Source of the DNA: an uncultured Oscillibacter sp.
Lineage (GTDB): Bacteria > Bacillota > Clostridia > Oscillospirales > Oscillospiraceae
Assembly: GCA_905234565.1 (NCBI GenBank)
Contig: CAJOHW010000002.1
Location: 15,781 to 77,484, forward strand
Direction: 5' to 3'
DNA: 61,704 nt
Below, piece by piece: positions 34,486 to 42,633 of the stretch. A program made the translations under genes and the position numbers. Each line of letters starts with the position of its first letter. Position 1 is the first letter of the stretch. The notes below the pieces were generated by a model. It was not told where the DNA came from. It saw only the letters and a list, made by a program, of their open reading frames with translations, and did no database searches.

Positions 34486-35081
34486 ACGTTGTGTGTTTGG
34501 ATATGGAGGGCGTCCTGGTGCCGGAGATCTGGATTGCCTTCTCCGAGGCCAGCGGCATTCCGGAACTGCGCCGCACCACCCGGGACGAGCCGGACTATGA
34601 CAAGCTCATGCGCTGGCGTCTGGGCATTCTGAAAGAACACGGTCTGGGACTGCGGGAGATCCAGGCGGTCATCGCCAAAATCGATCCCCTGCCCGGGGCC
34701 CGGGAGTTCTTGGACGAACTGCGGACCTTGACCCAAGTGCTGATCCTCAGCGACACCTTTGAGGAATTTGCCCGTCCGCTGATGAAAAAGCTGGGCTGGC
34801 CCGCCCTCCTTTGCAACTCTCTGGAAGTGGCGGAGGACGGGACCATCACAGGCTATCGGATGCGCTGCCAGCAGTCCAAGCTGTCCACGGTGAAGGCGTT
34901 ACAGTCCGTGGGCTGTGAGACCATTGCCAGCGGGGACAGCTACAACGATCTTGCCATGATCCGGGCCAGCAAGGCCGGGTTCCTCTTCCGCAGTACGGAT
35001 CAGATCCGAAAGGACTACCCCGATCTCCCCGCCTATGAGGAGTTCTCCGACCTGCTGAACGCCATCCGGGCGGCGCTGTAA
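34482..35081 (+). CDS. thrH: HAD phosphatase, ThrH-like (phosphoserine phosphatase / homoserine phosphotransferase)
   Basis: ThrH-type enzymes dephosphorylate phosphoserine and can move phosphate to homoserine. The 199-aa protein begins MNVVCLDMEGVLVPEIW, with the HAD nucleophile motif DMEGV, and has LILSDTF (motif II), a Lys in the QSKLSTVKAL region and the acidic motif ASGDSYNDLAM. AAAGGAGG precedes the ATG. Substrate remains inferred from family likeness. Confidence 0.82.
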   Translation: MNVVCLDMEGVLVPEIWIAFSEASGIPELRRTTRDEPDYDKLMRWRLGILKEHGLGLREIQAVIAKIDPLPGAREFLDELRTLTQVLILSDTFEEFARPLMKKLGWPALLCNSLEVAEDGTITGYRMRCQQSKLSTVKALQSVGCETIASGDSYNDLAMIRASKAGFLFRSTDQIRKDYPDLPAYEEFSDLLNAIRAAL

Positions 35082-35100
35082 CGCAAAAAGGAGACACACA

Positions 35101-35241
35101 ATGATAGAAGCCATTTTTATTGAGCTTTGCAAATGGGTTGGGCGCTTTTTTCTGTGGGTGTGAGCAGTTCCTGCCGGCGTGATATTTCTGGGTTATCTTA
35201 TCTATATCTTGACGTCTATTTGTAAGGAACTGAGGAAATAA
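35101..35241 (+). pseudogene. small membrane protein ORF interrupted by in-frame TGA
   Basis: After AAAAGGAG, an ATG at 35101 opens a 20-codon frame ending FFLWV at a TGA (35161-35163). The same frame continues for 25 sense codons to TAA at 35239-35241, giving AVPAGVIFLGYLIYILTSIC and a basic tail. Together they read as a 46-codon peptide with two hydrophobic segments. The TGA may be a TGG (Trp) nonsense mutation, a read-through codon, or the true end of a 20-aa peptide. Codon use is more AT-rich than in neighbours. Confidence 0.5.
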
Positions 35242-35265
35242 AATCTTGCGCAGAGGAGGGATTTC

Positions 35266-36549
35266 GTGTACGAGGCCTTTCAGAATTTGGGCTTTTCCCC
35301 GGCGGACATCCTCTTTCCCCGGGAAGGGATCGACTTGACGAAATGGGCGGTCATCGCCTGTGACCAGTTCTCCTCTCAGCCGGACTACTGGCAGGCCGTG
35401 GCCCGGACGGTGGGGGACGCCCCCTCTACCCTGCGGCTGATTCTGCCGGAGGCGGAACTGAAAAGCCCGGAGGTGGACCGGCACATCCGGGACATCAACG
35501 CCGCCATGGAGCGGTACTGGGCCGAGGGAGTGTGGCGGGAGCTGGGAGACACCCTCATCTATGTGGAGCGCACCCAGTCCGATGGGCGGGTCCGCCACGG
35601 ACTGGTGGGGAAAATCGACTTAGACCGCTACGACTTCACCCCTGGCAGCGGAGCCCTGATCCGGGCCACGGAGGGCACGGTCCTCTCCCGGATTCCCCCC
35701 CGGGTCCGGGTGCGGCGGGACGCTCCGGTGGAACTGCCCCATGTGATGCTGCTGATGGACGATCCGGCGGATACGGTTCTGGGTCCTCTCCGGGGCCTGT
35801 CCCATGGAGGGGCGTTGTATGATTTCCCCCTTCAACAGGGAGGCGGCGTCCTGCGGGGCTGGACCGTGCCGCCGGAACGGATGGACGGGATTGCCGGGGC
35901 CTTGTCCGCCCTGGCCGATCCAAAGGAGATGGAGCGGAAATACGGCCTTTCCGGCGTGTCGCCCCTGCTCTTTGCGGTGGGGGACGGCAACCACTCCCTG
36001 GCCGCGGCAAAGCAGTGCTATGAGGACCGCAAACGGGAGACGCCGCCGGAACAGTGGGCGCTTCTGCCGGAGCGCTATGCCCTGGCGGAGGTGGTGAACC
36101 TCCACGATCCGGCCCTTGAATTTGAACCCATCCACCGCTGTGTCTCCGGCGTATCCCCGGAGGACCTGCTGCGGGCCTTCCGGGAAGCCTGGCCCAGCGC
36201 CGTGGAGGGACGGCACCCCGGACACGTGATAGAATTCGTGTGGGCGGGGCAGAGCCTGGTCCTGACCGTACCGGATCCCCGGTCCCAGCTGGCAGTGGGC
36301 ACCTTACAATCGTTCCTGGACGAATACTTGGACGCCCACGGCGGGGACATCGACTATATCCACGGGGACCAGGCCGCCCGGGACCTGGGAAACCGCCCAG
36401 GCTGTATGGCCTTCCTCCTTCCGCCTATGGGAAAGGACCAGTTCTTCAAAACCGTCATGGCAGACGGCGTCCTGCCCCGGAAAACCTTCTCCATGGGCCA
36501 GGCCCGGGACAAGCGGTACTATTTGGAGGGGCGGAGGCTCCGGACATGA
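35266..36549 (+). CDS. DUF1015 family protein
   Basis: DUF1015 proteins are widespread and have no firmly established reaction. The 427-aa product matches the family in length and in segments such as WAVIACDQFSSQPDYW (about 27-42), VGDGNHSLAAAKQCYE in the middle and DYIHGDQAARDL near the end. The start is the GTG at 35266 after AGAGGAGGG. It overlaps ispE by 4 nt. Being soluble and coupled to ispE, it is probably a cytosolic enzyme. Confidence 0.8.
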   Translation: MYEAFQNLGFSPADILFPREGIDLTKWAVIACDQFSSQPDYWQAVARTVGDAPSTLRLILPEAELKSPEVDRHIRDINAAMERYWAEGVWRELGDTLIYVERTQSDGRVRHGLVGKIDLDRYDFTPGSGALIRATEGTVLSRIPPRVRVRRDAPVELPHVMLLMDDPADTVLGPLRGLSHGGALYDFPLQQGGGVLRGWTVPPERMDGIAGALSALADPKEMERKYGLSGVSPLLFAVGDGNHSLAAAKQCYEDRKRETPPEQWALLPERYALAEVVNLHDPALEFEPIHRCVSGVSPEDLLRAFREAWPSAVEGRHPGHVIEFVWAGQSLVLTVPDPRSQLAVGTLQSFLDEYLDAHGGDIDYIHGDQAARDLGNRPGCMAFLLPPMGKDQFFKTVMADGVLPRKTFSMGQARDKRYYLEGRRLRT

Positions 36550-37433
36550 GCCCAAGAAACATCCCATTCCCCCGGCGGGTTCGGGCCCCCGCCAAATTGA
36601 ATTTAGCCTTAGACATTCTGGGCCGCCGGGAGGACGGCTACCACGATCTGCGCATGGTGATGCAGACCGTCTCTCTGTGCGACACCCTGACGGTGGAGCG
36701 GCAGGCGGAGGGCTTTACCCTTCAGGCGGAGGGGCCCTTTCTGCCCAAGGAGGGAAAAACCCTGGAACAGCGGGCGGCGGAGGCCTTTTTCGCTGCCCTG
36801 GACCGGCCCCTTCCGGGACTGCGGGTGACGCTGGACAAGACCCTCCCCGCCTACGCGGGGCTGGGAGGCGGCAGTTCCGATGTGGCGGCGCTGCTGCGGG
36901 TGCTGCGGAATGTGTACGCCCCGGAACTGGACGGGGACGCTTTAGAGCGTATCGGCTTGGAAGTGGGCAGCGACGTACCCTTCTGTCTCCGGGGGGGCAC
37001 CGCCCTGGCGGAGGGACGGGGAGAGCGTCTGACGGACCTGCCGCCTCTGCCGGAGTGCGGCGTCGTAGTGTGCAAACCGGACTTCGGCCTGCCCACCCCC
37101 GCCCTGTTCGCCCGGGCGGACGCCGTGTCTCTCCACACCCGCCCGGACATTGACGGGATGCGGTCCGCCCTGGAACAAGGGGATCTCAGGGGCGTTGCGG
37201 ATCGGCTCTGCAACGTCTTTGAGGAAGTTTTGCCGGAGGACCGGAGGGCGGAAGTGTTCGCCATCAAGGGCCGTTTGATAGAACTGGGGGCCATGAACGC
37301 CGCCATGAGCGGCTCCGGTCCGGCGGTGTTCGGCCTCTTTCGGGATTTCCAAGAGGCGGAACGGTGCGCGGCGGTTCTCCACCGGGACTACCGGGAGACG
37401 TTTCCGGCCAGACCTGTGGGAAAAATACATTGA
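36546..37433 (+). CDS. ispE: 4-diphosphocytidyl-2-C-methyl-D-erythritol kinase (IspE)
   Basis: GHMP kinase of the MEP isoprenoid pathway. The 295-aa protein has the N-terminal RAPAKLNLALDILGRREDGYH segment, split as APAKLNLALDILG and REDGYHDL, the ATP motif LPAYAGLGGGSSDVAALL (about 101-118) and the C-terminal AAMSGSGPAVFGLF. The ATG lies in the stop of the DUF1015 gene. No other MEP-pathway gene is in the window. Confidence 0.93.
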   Translation: MSPRNIPFPRRVRAPAKLNLALDILGRREDGYHDLRMVMQTVSLCDTLTVERQAEGFTLQAEGPFLPKEGKTLEQRAAEAFFAALDRPLPGLRVTLDKTLPAYAGLGGGSSDVAALLRVLRNVYAPELDGDALERIGLEVGSDVPFCLRGGTALAEGRGERLTDLPPLPECGVVVCKPDFGLPTPALFARADAVSLHTRPDIDGMRSALEQGDLRGVADRLCNVFEEVLPEDRRAEVFAIKGRLIELGAMNAAMSGSGPAVFGLFRDFQEAERCAAVLHRDYRETFPARPVGKIH

Positions 37434-37454
37434 TAGAGAATGTTTTCATAGAGA

Positions 37455-37490
37455 AACCGGGGCATTTCCGCGAAAATGCCCCGGTTGATT
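37455..37490. terminator. hairpin between ispE and gerQ (probable terminator)
   Basis: A 13-bp perfect stem (AACCGGGGCATTT at 37455-37467 with its complement at 37474-37486) followed by GATTC. It lies between convergent genes. The T tract is weak on both sides. Confidence 0.6.
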
Positions 37491-37503
37491 CTGCCCGAAT
37501 TCT

Positions 37504-38184
37504 TTACTGCCGGCTCTCCTGCTGGGACAGCAGGGCCTCGCACATCTGTCTGCGGCGGGTGTCGTAGAACTCCACGTACTTCAAAGAGTACAGGTCGCTG
37601 ACAATGTACTGGTCCCGGCCCGTCTGATAGATGGCCACATAGTCGTTGCCCACGTCATAGAGAATCCCCTCCCAGGATACGGTGCCCTGGGTGCCGATGA
37701 GGAATGTGGCCACCACATAGTTGCCGATGTTCCGCAGCAGCAGGGCCTTCATGGATCCCCGAAAGACCTCTTCCAGGGAATCCGGCACGCCGATCTCGTT
37801 GGCGGGCAGGTTGTTCTCGATGTCCTGTCCAATGGAACCCATCTGTCCGTTGGAGATCCGCAGGACGTTGGCGCTGCCCGGGACGGGGACGGGGGCGTTT
37901 CCGCTCCATCCGGTGACGCCGGAGGGCTGGCGGGCGGTCCAGTCCCCGGAGGCGGCGGCATTGGACCCACTGAGGGTGCTGGGATACGCCCCCAGCCAGC
38001 TGCCGCCGCCGGTGCCCCCGGTGACGACGTTGCCGCCGCTGACCGCCCGGGTTCCGGCGTCGGCGGCCGCCGCGCTGTTCATGCTGCCCATGGCCTGGGG
38101 CTGGTTCGGATCCGGCGTGATCTCCTTGGACCAGTCCTGATAGTGTCCCCGTGGGGCGGGAATCGTAGTTGGATGAACTGTCAT
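37504..38184 (-). CDS. gerQ: spore coat protein GerQ-like
   Basis: GerQ is an inner-coat protein needed to place the germination hydrolase CwlJ. The 226-aa product has a low-complexity Gly/Ala/Ser-rich first half and a C-terminal domain (about 135-215) containing SLEEVFRGSMKALLLRNIG and YVVATFLIGTQGT, then WEGILYDVGNDYVAIYQ, the GerQ-type pattern. It lies 78 nt downstream of cwlJ, as in the Bacillus cwlJ-gerQ operon, which greatly strengthens the call. Confidence 0.82.
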   Translation of the reverse strand: MTVHPTTIPAPRGHYQDWSKEITPDPNQPQAMGSMNSAAAADAGTRAVSGGNVVTGGTGGGSWLGAYPSTLSGSNAAASGDWTARQPSGVTGWSGNAPVPVPGSANVLRISNGQMGSIGQDIENNLPANEIGVPDSLEEVFRGSMKALLLRNIGNYVVATFLIGTQGTVSWEGILYDVGNDYVAIYQTGRDQYIVSDLYSLKYVEFYDTRRRQMCEALLSQQESRQ

Positions 38185-38262
38185 ACTAACACCTCATATG
38201 CTGTATTCATCATGCACTCAGTGCCCGAGTGATAGAAAAAGAAGTCAGGATTCAGCTGAATT

Positions 38263-38703
38263 TCAGGATTGATAATAGGCGTCCGTGGGATTGTAGAAAC
38301 AGTGGGTGCCAATCCTGGCGGCCCAATAGCCCTGGTCCAAGGGGTACATGGCCCGGCAGGGGGGACCAAAGGAATCGTAAAACCACAGGGATTCCGCCGC
38401 GTCCAGCAGGCGGTTTCCCGCCATGGCCCAGTCCGCGATGTCATAGTGGATCTGTTCCGGCCGCATATTAAAGAGATTCTGGGGGTTGTAAATTCCCCCG
38501 GTGGTCTCACTGGCGCAGGGAAACTGGTAGGGCTGAAAGATAATGCTCCGGAGATTTCCCTGCCCTACCCGGGCGAACTCCCCGCCTCTGGCATGGACCC
38601 GGTTCATCACCACCCCCGCTACCGCCTTCATCACGTTTTCTCCCTCTTCGCCCGCCTCGCACTGAATGAGACGTGCCAACAACTCCCGGTCGGAAAAACT
38701 CAT
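38263..38703 (-). CDS. cwlJ: spore cortex-lytic hydrolase CwlJ
   Basis: CwlJ degrades spore cortex peptidoglycan during germination, notably with Ca-dipicolinate. The 146-aa single hydrolase_2 (SleB/CwlJ) domain begins FSDRELLARLIQCEAGEEG, with the catalytic Glu in CEAGEEG, and has AVAGVVMNRV and FYNPTDA at the end. It lacks a signal peptide, as CwlJ does and SleB does not. AAGGAGGAATG precedes the ATG. Confidence 0.88.
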   Translation of the reverse strand: MSFSDRELLARLIQCEAGEEGENVMKAVAGVVMNRVHARGGEFARVGQGNLRSIIFQPYQFPCASETTGGIYNPQNLFNMRPEQIHYDIADWAMAGNRLLDAAESLWFYDSFGPPCRAMYPLDQGYWAARIGTHCFYNPTDAYYQS

Positions 38704-38728
38704 CGTTCATTCCTCCTTCGCTGCTCAC

Positions 38729-38759
38729 CCCAGCCTATGCGCCGGACAGACGGAGGGTG
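38729..38759 (-). promoter_or_regulatory. candidate mother-cell promoter of cwlJ-gerQ
   Basis: On the minus strand CACC (38759-38756), 17 nt between its AC and CATA, then CATAGGCT. The 13-mer CGCATAGGCTGGG (38741-38729) is identical to the one upstream of spoIID. Confidence 0.45.
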
Positions 38760-38782
38760 CGCGTCTCCTGGACTGGACAGAA

Positions 38783-38825
38783 AGAAGGAGAACCCACGGG
38801 GCTTTTCCCCGTAAGTTCTCCTTCT
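38783..38825 (-). terminator. terminator of typA
   Basis: An 11-bp outer stem (38783-38793 with 38815-38825) and a 6-bp inner stem ACGGGG/CCCCGT. On the minus strand it ends in TTCTTTCTG. Confidence 0.8.
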
Positions 38826-38829
38826 TTGC

Positions 38830-40653
38830 TTACTTTTTCCCGTGGAGGGCTTTCATACGCTTCTCGTGGTCCAGGACCGACTTTCGCATCCGGAGGCTCT
38901 TGGGGGTGACTTCCAGCAGCTCGTCGTCCGCCAGGAACTCTAAGCACTGTTCCAGGCTCATCTGCCGGGGAGGCACCAGGCGCAGGGCTTCGTCGGACCC
39001 GGAGGCCCGCATATTCGTCAGCTGCTTGCGCTTGCACACGTTTACGGTCATATCCTCGCTGCGGGGGCTGACGCCCACTACCATGCCGCCGTACACCGGC
39101 ACTCCCGCGCCGATAAAGAGGGTTCCCCGCTCCTGGGCGTTAAAGAGCCCATAGGCCACGGACTCCCCCGTCTCAAAGGCAATGAGGGATCCGCTGCCCC
39201 GGCGGGAGATCTCCCCTTTGAAGGGAGCGTAGGAGTCGAACACGGAGGCCATAATGCCCTCGCCCCGGGTATCCGTGAGAAAATCGTTGCGGTATCCGAA
39301 AAGGCCCCGGGAGGGAATCAGAAACTCGATCTTCATCCGGTTCCCCACCGGCGTCATCTCGCACACGTCCGCTTTCCGGGCCCCCAGCTTCTCCATGACG
39401 GCTCCCACGCAGTCCTGGGGCACATCTACCACCAGCCGCTCAATGGGCTCACAGCGCTTTCCGTCGATCTCCTGGTACAGCACCCGGGCCGGAGACACCT
39501 GGAACTCATACCCCTCCCGCCGCATGGTTTCAATCAGGATGGACAGAGACATCTCCCCCCGGCCCGCCACGTTAAAGGCAGTCTCCCGGTCCGTATCTGT
39601 CACCCGCAGGGACACGTCTTTCAAGGTCTCCCGGTACAGCCGCTCCCGCAGCTGCCGGGAGGTGACGAACTTCCCCTCTTTCCCCGCAAAGGGGGAGTCG
39701 TTGACAGAGAAGGTCATTTCCAGGGTGGGGGCGGAGATCCGCACAAAGGGCAGGGCCTCGATGGTGTCCGGGGCGCAGATGGTGTCGCCGATGGTGATGT
39801 CCGGAATGCCGCTCATGGCGATGATATTCCCGGCGGCGGCGGAGGGCACCTGCTTGCGGCCCAGACCCTCAAACTCATAGAGGGCGGTGGCCTTTGCCCT
39901 GCGGAGGACGGAGTCGGGGGCGTGGTAGTTGCACACGGCGATCTCCTGGTTTTGCCGCAGGGTTCCCCGCTCAATGCGGCCAATGGCAATGCGGCCCACA
40001 AAGTCGTTGTAGTCGATGGAGGACACCAGCATTTGGAAGGGGGCGTCCTCGTCGGCCTCCGGAGCGGGGATATATTGGAGAATCGTCTCAAAGAGGGGAA
40101 CCAGGTCCGTACCGGCGGTCTGGGGGGAGTAGGAGGCGGTACCGTTGCGGCCGGAGCAAAAGAGCATGGGGCTGTCCAGCTGTTCCGGGGTGGCGTCAAG
40201 GTCGATGAGAAGTTCCAGCACCTCGTCGATGACCGCGTGGACCCGCTGGTCCGGGCGGTCCACCTTGTTGACCACCACGATCACCCGGTGGCCCAACTCC
40301 AACGCCCGGGACAGGACAAAGCGGGTCTGGGGCATGGGGCCCTCCGCGGCGTCCACCAGAAGCAGCACGCCGTTGACCATCTTCAAAATCCGCTCCACTT
40401 CCCCGCCGAAATCCGCGTGGCCGGGGGTGTCCACGATGTTGATCTTGGTGTCGCCATAGCGCACGGCGGTGTTTTTTGCCAGGATGGTGATGCCCCGCTC
40501 CCGTTCCAAATCGCCGGAGTCCAGCACCCGTTCCACCACCTCCTGGTTTTCCCGGTAGACGCCGCCCTGGCGGAGCATTTCGTCCACCAGGGTGGTTTTC
40601 CCGTGGTCCACGTGGGCGATGATGGCGATGTTGCGCAAATGTTCGTTCTGCAT
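38830..40653 (-). CDS. typA: translational GTPase TypA/BipA
   Basis: Ribosome-binding GTPase involved in 50S assembly and stress adaptation. The 607-aa product has G1 AHVDHGKTTLVDEML (about 12-26), DTPGHADFGGEVERIL and NKVDRPDQR, then elongation-factor-like domains and the BipA-specific C-terminus. The ATG at 40653 gives the family start (NEHLRNIAIIAHVDHGKTT); the frame extends upstream without a ribosome site. Length equals that of typical BipA. Confidence 0.95.
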   Translation of the reverse strand: MQNEHLRNIAIIAHVDHGKTTLVDEMLRQGGVYRENQEVVERVLDSGDLERERGITILAKNTAVRYGDTKINIVDTPGHADFGGEVERILKMVNGVLLLVDAAEGPMPQTRFVLSRALELGHRVIVVVNKVDRPDQRVHAVIDEVLELLIDLDATPEQLDSPMLFCSGRNGTASYSPQTAGTDLVPLFETILQYIPAPEADEDAPFQMLVSSIDYNDFVGRIAIGRIERGTLRQNQEIAVCNYHAPDSVLRRAKATALYEFEGLGRKQVPSAAAGNIIAMSGIPDITIGDTICAPDTIEALPFVRISAPTLEMTFSVNDSPFAGKEGKFVTSRQLRERLYRETLKDVSLRVTDTDRETAFNVAGRGEMSLSILIETMRREGYEFQVSPARVLYQEIDGKRCEPIERLVVDVPQDCVGAVMEKLGARKADVCEMTPVGNRMKIEFLIPSRGLFGYRNDFLTDTRGEGIMASVFDSYAPFKGEISRRGSGSLIAFETGESVAYGLFNAQERGTLFIGAGVPVYGGMVVGVSPRSEDMTVNVCKRKQLTNMRASGSDEALRLVPPRQMSLEQCLEFLADDELLEVTPKSLRMRKSVLDHEKRMKALHGKK

Positions 40654-40693
40654 AGGGGTTCCCTTCTTTATTTCAAAATCACAACAAAGTGGT

Positions 40694-40722
40694 ATTATAG
40701 CGCGGCTTCCGGAAAGTTGCAA
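40694..40722 (-). promoter_or_regulatory. sigma-A promoter of typA
   Basis: On the minus strand TTGCAA (40722-40717), a 17-nt spacer and TATAAT (40699-40694), about 40 nt before the start. Confidence 0.7.
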
Positions 40723-40742
40723 CCGATCTGAAAAATTTTCTA

Positions 40743-40770
40743 CACCGCAGCGCTCCTTCCGGCATAAGCT
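40743..40770 (+). promoter_or_regulatory. candidate sigma-K-type promoter
   Basis: CACC (40743-40746, AC at 40744-40745), a 17-nt spacer and CATAAGCT (40763-40770) match the form seen before cwlJ. The following gene starts at 40793. Confidence 0.4.
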
Positions 40771-40792
40771 GGACCGAACAGGAGGGATGGGC

Positions 40793-41401
40793 ATGAACGA
40801 AAAAGGCACCTATGACTTCTTGCAGTACGACAAGATCTGGCAGCGGGTGGCCCCGACGCTGAGCCTGTGGGGGGAGGGGCCGGCAGACAATGCTGTCCCA
40901 GGCATGATGCCGGTTTCCGCCGGGGCAGTGCCGCCGGAGATCGGGAGGGCTGTCCCCGGGGAGGGCCGGGAGCCGTGCTGTTTCGGTGACGGGGCGCGGA
41001 CGGAGATGGAGACTTTGGAGGGAATGCTGGAAGAAGAACTGTTCCAGCAGCGGCGTCTGACGGCCCTGGGAAAACAGGCCCCGGTGTGGGCAAAGGGGAT
41101 CCTGACCCGTTTGGCGGGAAACGCCGGAGGCAGGGCAAAGCGCTTGACAGCGGTATTTTATCTCGCCACGGGAGAATGCCGCGGGGCGGCGGTGTGCGTG
41201 GACCGGGGATGTATCCGGAAATGGTGTCCCGCCCTGCGGGAGCGGTACCTGGCCCTGGCCTGCACCGCCCTGCGCTATGCCCAAATGGCGGAGGGGACAG
41301 AGGATCCGTGCCTGAAAAAAATCCTGGCAGACCTTAGCGGCAGCACCCACCGGGACACCATGGATCTTCTCCATCTTCTGGAACGGTCCCTGGGAGAATG
41401 A
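40793..41401 (+). CDS. uncharacterised ferritin-like helical protein
   Basis: The function is not known. The 202-aa protein has a Pro/Gly-rich first third and a helical second half in which LEGMLEEELFQQRRLTALGK is followed by WAKGILTRLAGNAGGRAKRL, about the spacing of a ferritin-like bundle. The usual Glu-x-x-His ligands are largely missing, so metal binding is doubtful. A Cys pair, CIRKWC, lies near residue 140. The ATG at 40793 is 7 nt after AGGAGGG. The upstream sigma-K-like promoter hints at a spore role. Fold assignment is by eye. Confidence 0.5.
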   Translation: MNEKGTYDFLQYDKIWQRVAPTLSLWGEGPADNAVPGMMPVSAGAVPPEIGRAVPGEGREPCCFGDGARTEMETLEGMLEEELFQQRRLTALGKQAPVWAKGILTRLAGNAGGRAKRLTAVFYLATGECRGAAVCVDRGCIRKWCPALRERYLALACTALRYAQMAEGTEDPCLKKILADLSGSTHRDTMDLLHLLERSLGE

Positions 41402-41444
41402 GGAATTCTCCGCCGGTCTGAAGAGGGAAAATTTCTTTGTGCGG

Positions 41445-41473
41445 TTGCATTTTCCGGCTTTCCGTGTTATCAT
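41445..41473 (+). promoter_or_regulatory. sigma-A promoter of the 41520 gene
   Basis: TTGCAT (41445-41450), a 17-nt spacer and TATCAT (41468-41473), about 45 nt before the GTG. Confidence 0.65.
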
Positions 41474-41519
41474 AGGAATATCACACAGAGAGGACCCGTT
41501 TCCGGGGGGAGGAGAGACA

Positions 41520-42584
41520 GTGGAACCCATGGATTTGCGGCGGAATCTGTTCCTGATTCTGTCTGTTGTACTGACGGTGATTCTGACAGCCATGGCGTGG
41601 CAGACCTGGCGGGTGGAACGGCTCCAGGCCAAACGCCTGGCAGAGCTGAACGAGGAGGCGGAACCGCTGGAACGTGAGCGGGAGAACTTGTGGCGGGAAC
41701 TGTCCAGCCTTCAGCGGGATGCGGAACGGGAACCCCTGCCCCCGGCGGCGGAGCAGCTGCTGGTGACGGAACTGGATGAGGATCTTTATACCCGCCTCTA
41801 TCCCCTCATGCGGGACCGGGATCTCCACGGAATTCTGGCCCTTTCCAGGGAACAGCTGCCTGGGCAGGAGGGAAAAATCAGCTTCGAGGAGTTTAACGAA
41901 CTGTTGGAGAAAGGCTGGACCCTGTGCCTCTCCTTTCCCGGCGGAGATTTTGATGACTGGTATGATGCCATGTCCGATTGGCTGGAAGACCTGTCCCTGC
42001 CCCGGCCGGAGGCAGTCTATTTCCCGGAGTGGGATCCCACTCTTGTAGACAAACTGCGAACCTACGGCTTTACGATTGCCATCCAGCAGGAGAGCGAGCA
42101 AATCCAGTTGGAGGGGGATGAGGGAGCGGCGTTGATTCTCTACGTCCGGCCATGGAATGATGAGGACGATGAGGGAGCGGCGCGGATTCTCTACGCCCGG
42201 CCTTGGAATGATGAGGGAGACGAAGGAGAGGTGCGGATTCTCTACGCCCGGCCCTGGAACTATGAGGACGTGGTGTCCTTTGTGGACAACCTGGCCGCCA
42301 AGGGGGGCACCGCCGTGTTTACGGTTAGTTTTTCCGAGGGACCCGACGCCTTTGATGAAACCGGTTTTGTAAATATGCTGGACTATGTGGGGAAATATAT
42401 CCAGCGGGGACGGTACTATTTCACGGATTTCGCGGAGGGTATGGCCCTTCAGGAGGACACAGAGTTCGATGAGGACAGGGCGGAGGCAGCCTATCGCCGG
42501 GAACTCGAACGGATTCAGGCGGAGATTGACGATCTGGACCAGCGCATCCACGCGATTTACGCCAACTGGAACCTGGCTGCGTGA
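41520..42584 (+). CDS. membrane-anchored protein with coiled coils, deacetylase-like fold suspected
   Basis: This 354-aa protein starts with a membrane helix (about 10-27), an exposed coiled coil (about 28-65), a globular domain, and a C-terminal helix. The segment LPGQEGKISFEEFNELLEKG and the PEAVYFPEWDPTLVDKLRTYG stretch recall polysaccharide-deacetylase-like barrels, but the metal His/Asp motifs are not visible, so enzymatic activity is doubtful. Three tandem 17-residue units (ILYARPWN core) lie at 42117-42269. Start by GTG at 41520 after GGAGGAG; ATG at 41529 is possible. It is likely cotranscribed with the next gene. Confidence 0.55.
   Translation: MEPMDLRRNLFLILSVVLTVILTAMAWQTWRVERLQAKRLAELNEEAEPLERERENLWRELSSLQRDAEREPLPPAAEQLLVTELDEDLYTRLYPLMRDRDLHGILALSREQLPGQEGKISFEEFNELLEKGWTLCLSFPGGDFDDWYDAMSDWLEDLSLPRPEAVYFPEWDPTLVDKLRTYGFTIAIQQESEQIQLEGDEGAALILYVRPWNDEDDEGAARILYARPWNDEGDEGEVRILYARPWNYEDVVSFVDNLAAKGGTAVFTVSFSEGPDAFDETGFVNMLDYVGKYIQRGRYYFTDFAEGMALQEDTEFDEDRAEAAYRRELERIQAEIDDLDQRIHAIYANWNLAA
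42117..42269 (+). repeat. three tandem 51-bp in-frame repeats
   Basis: Units start at 42117, 42168 and 42219 and encode three 17-residue variants of DEGAARILYARPWNDEG. Period is exactly 51 nt (gattctc at 42134, 42185 and 42236). Confidence 0.9.
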
Positions 42585-42633
42585 CGGTGTTTTTCTGTCA
42601 GCGGCTGCGGCAGACAAGGAGAAGAAACAGTTT

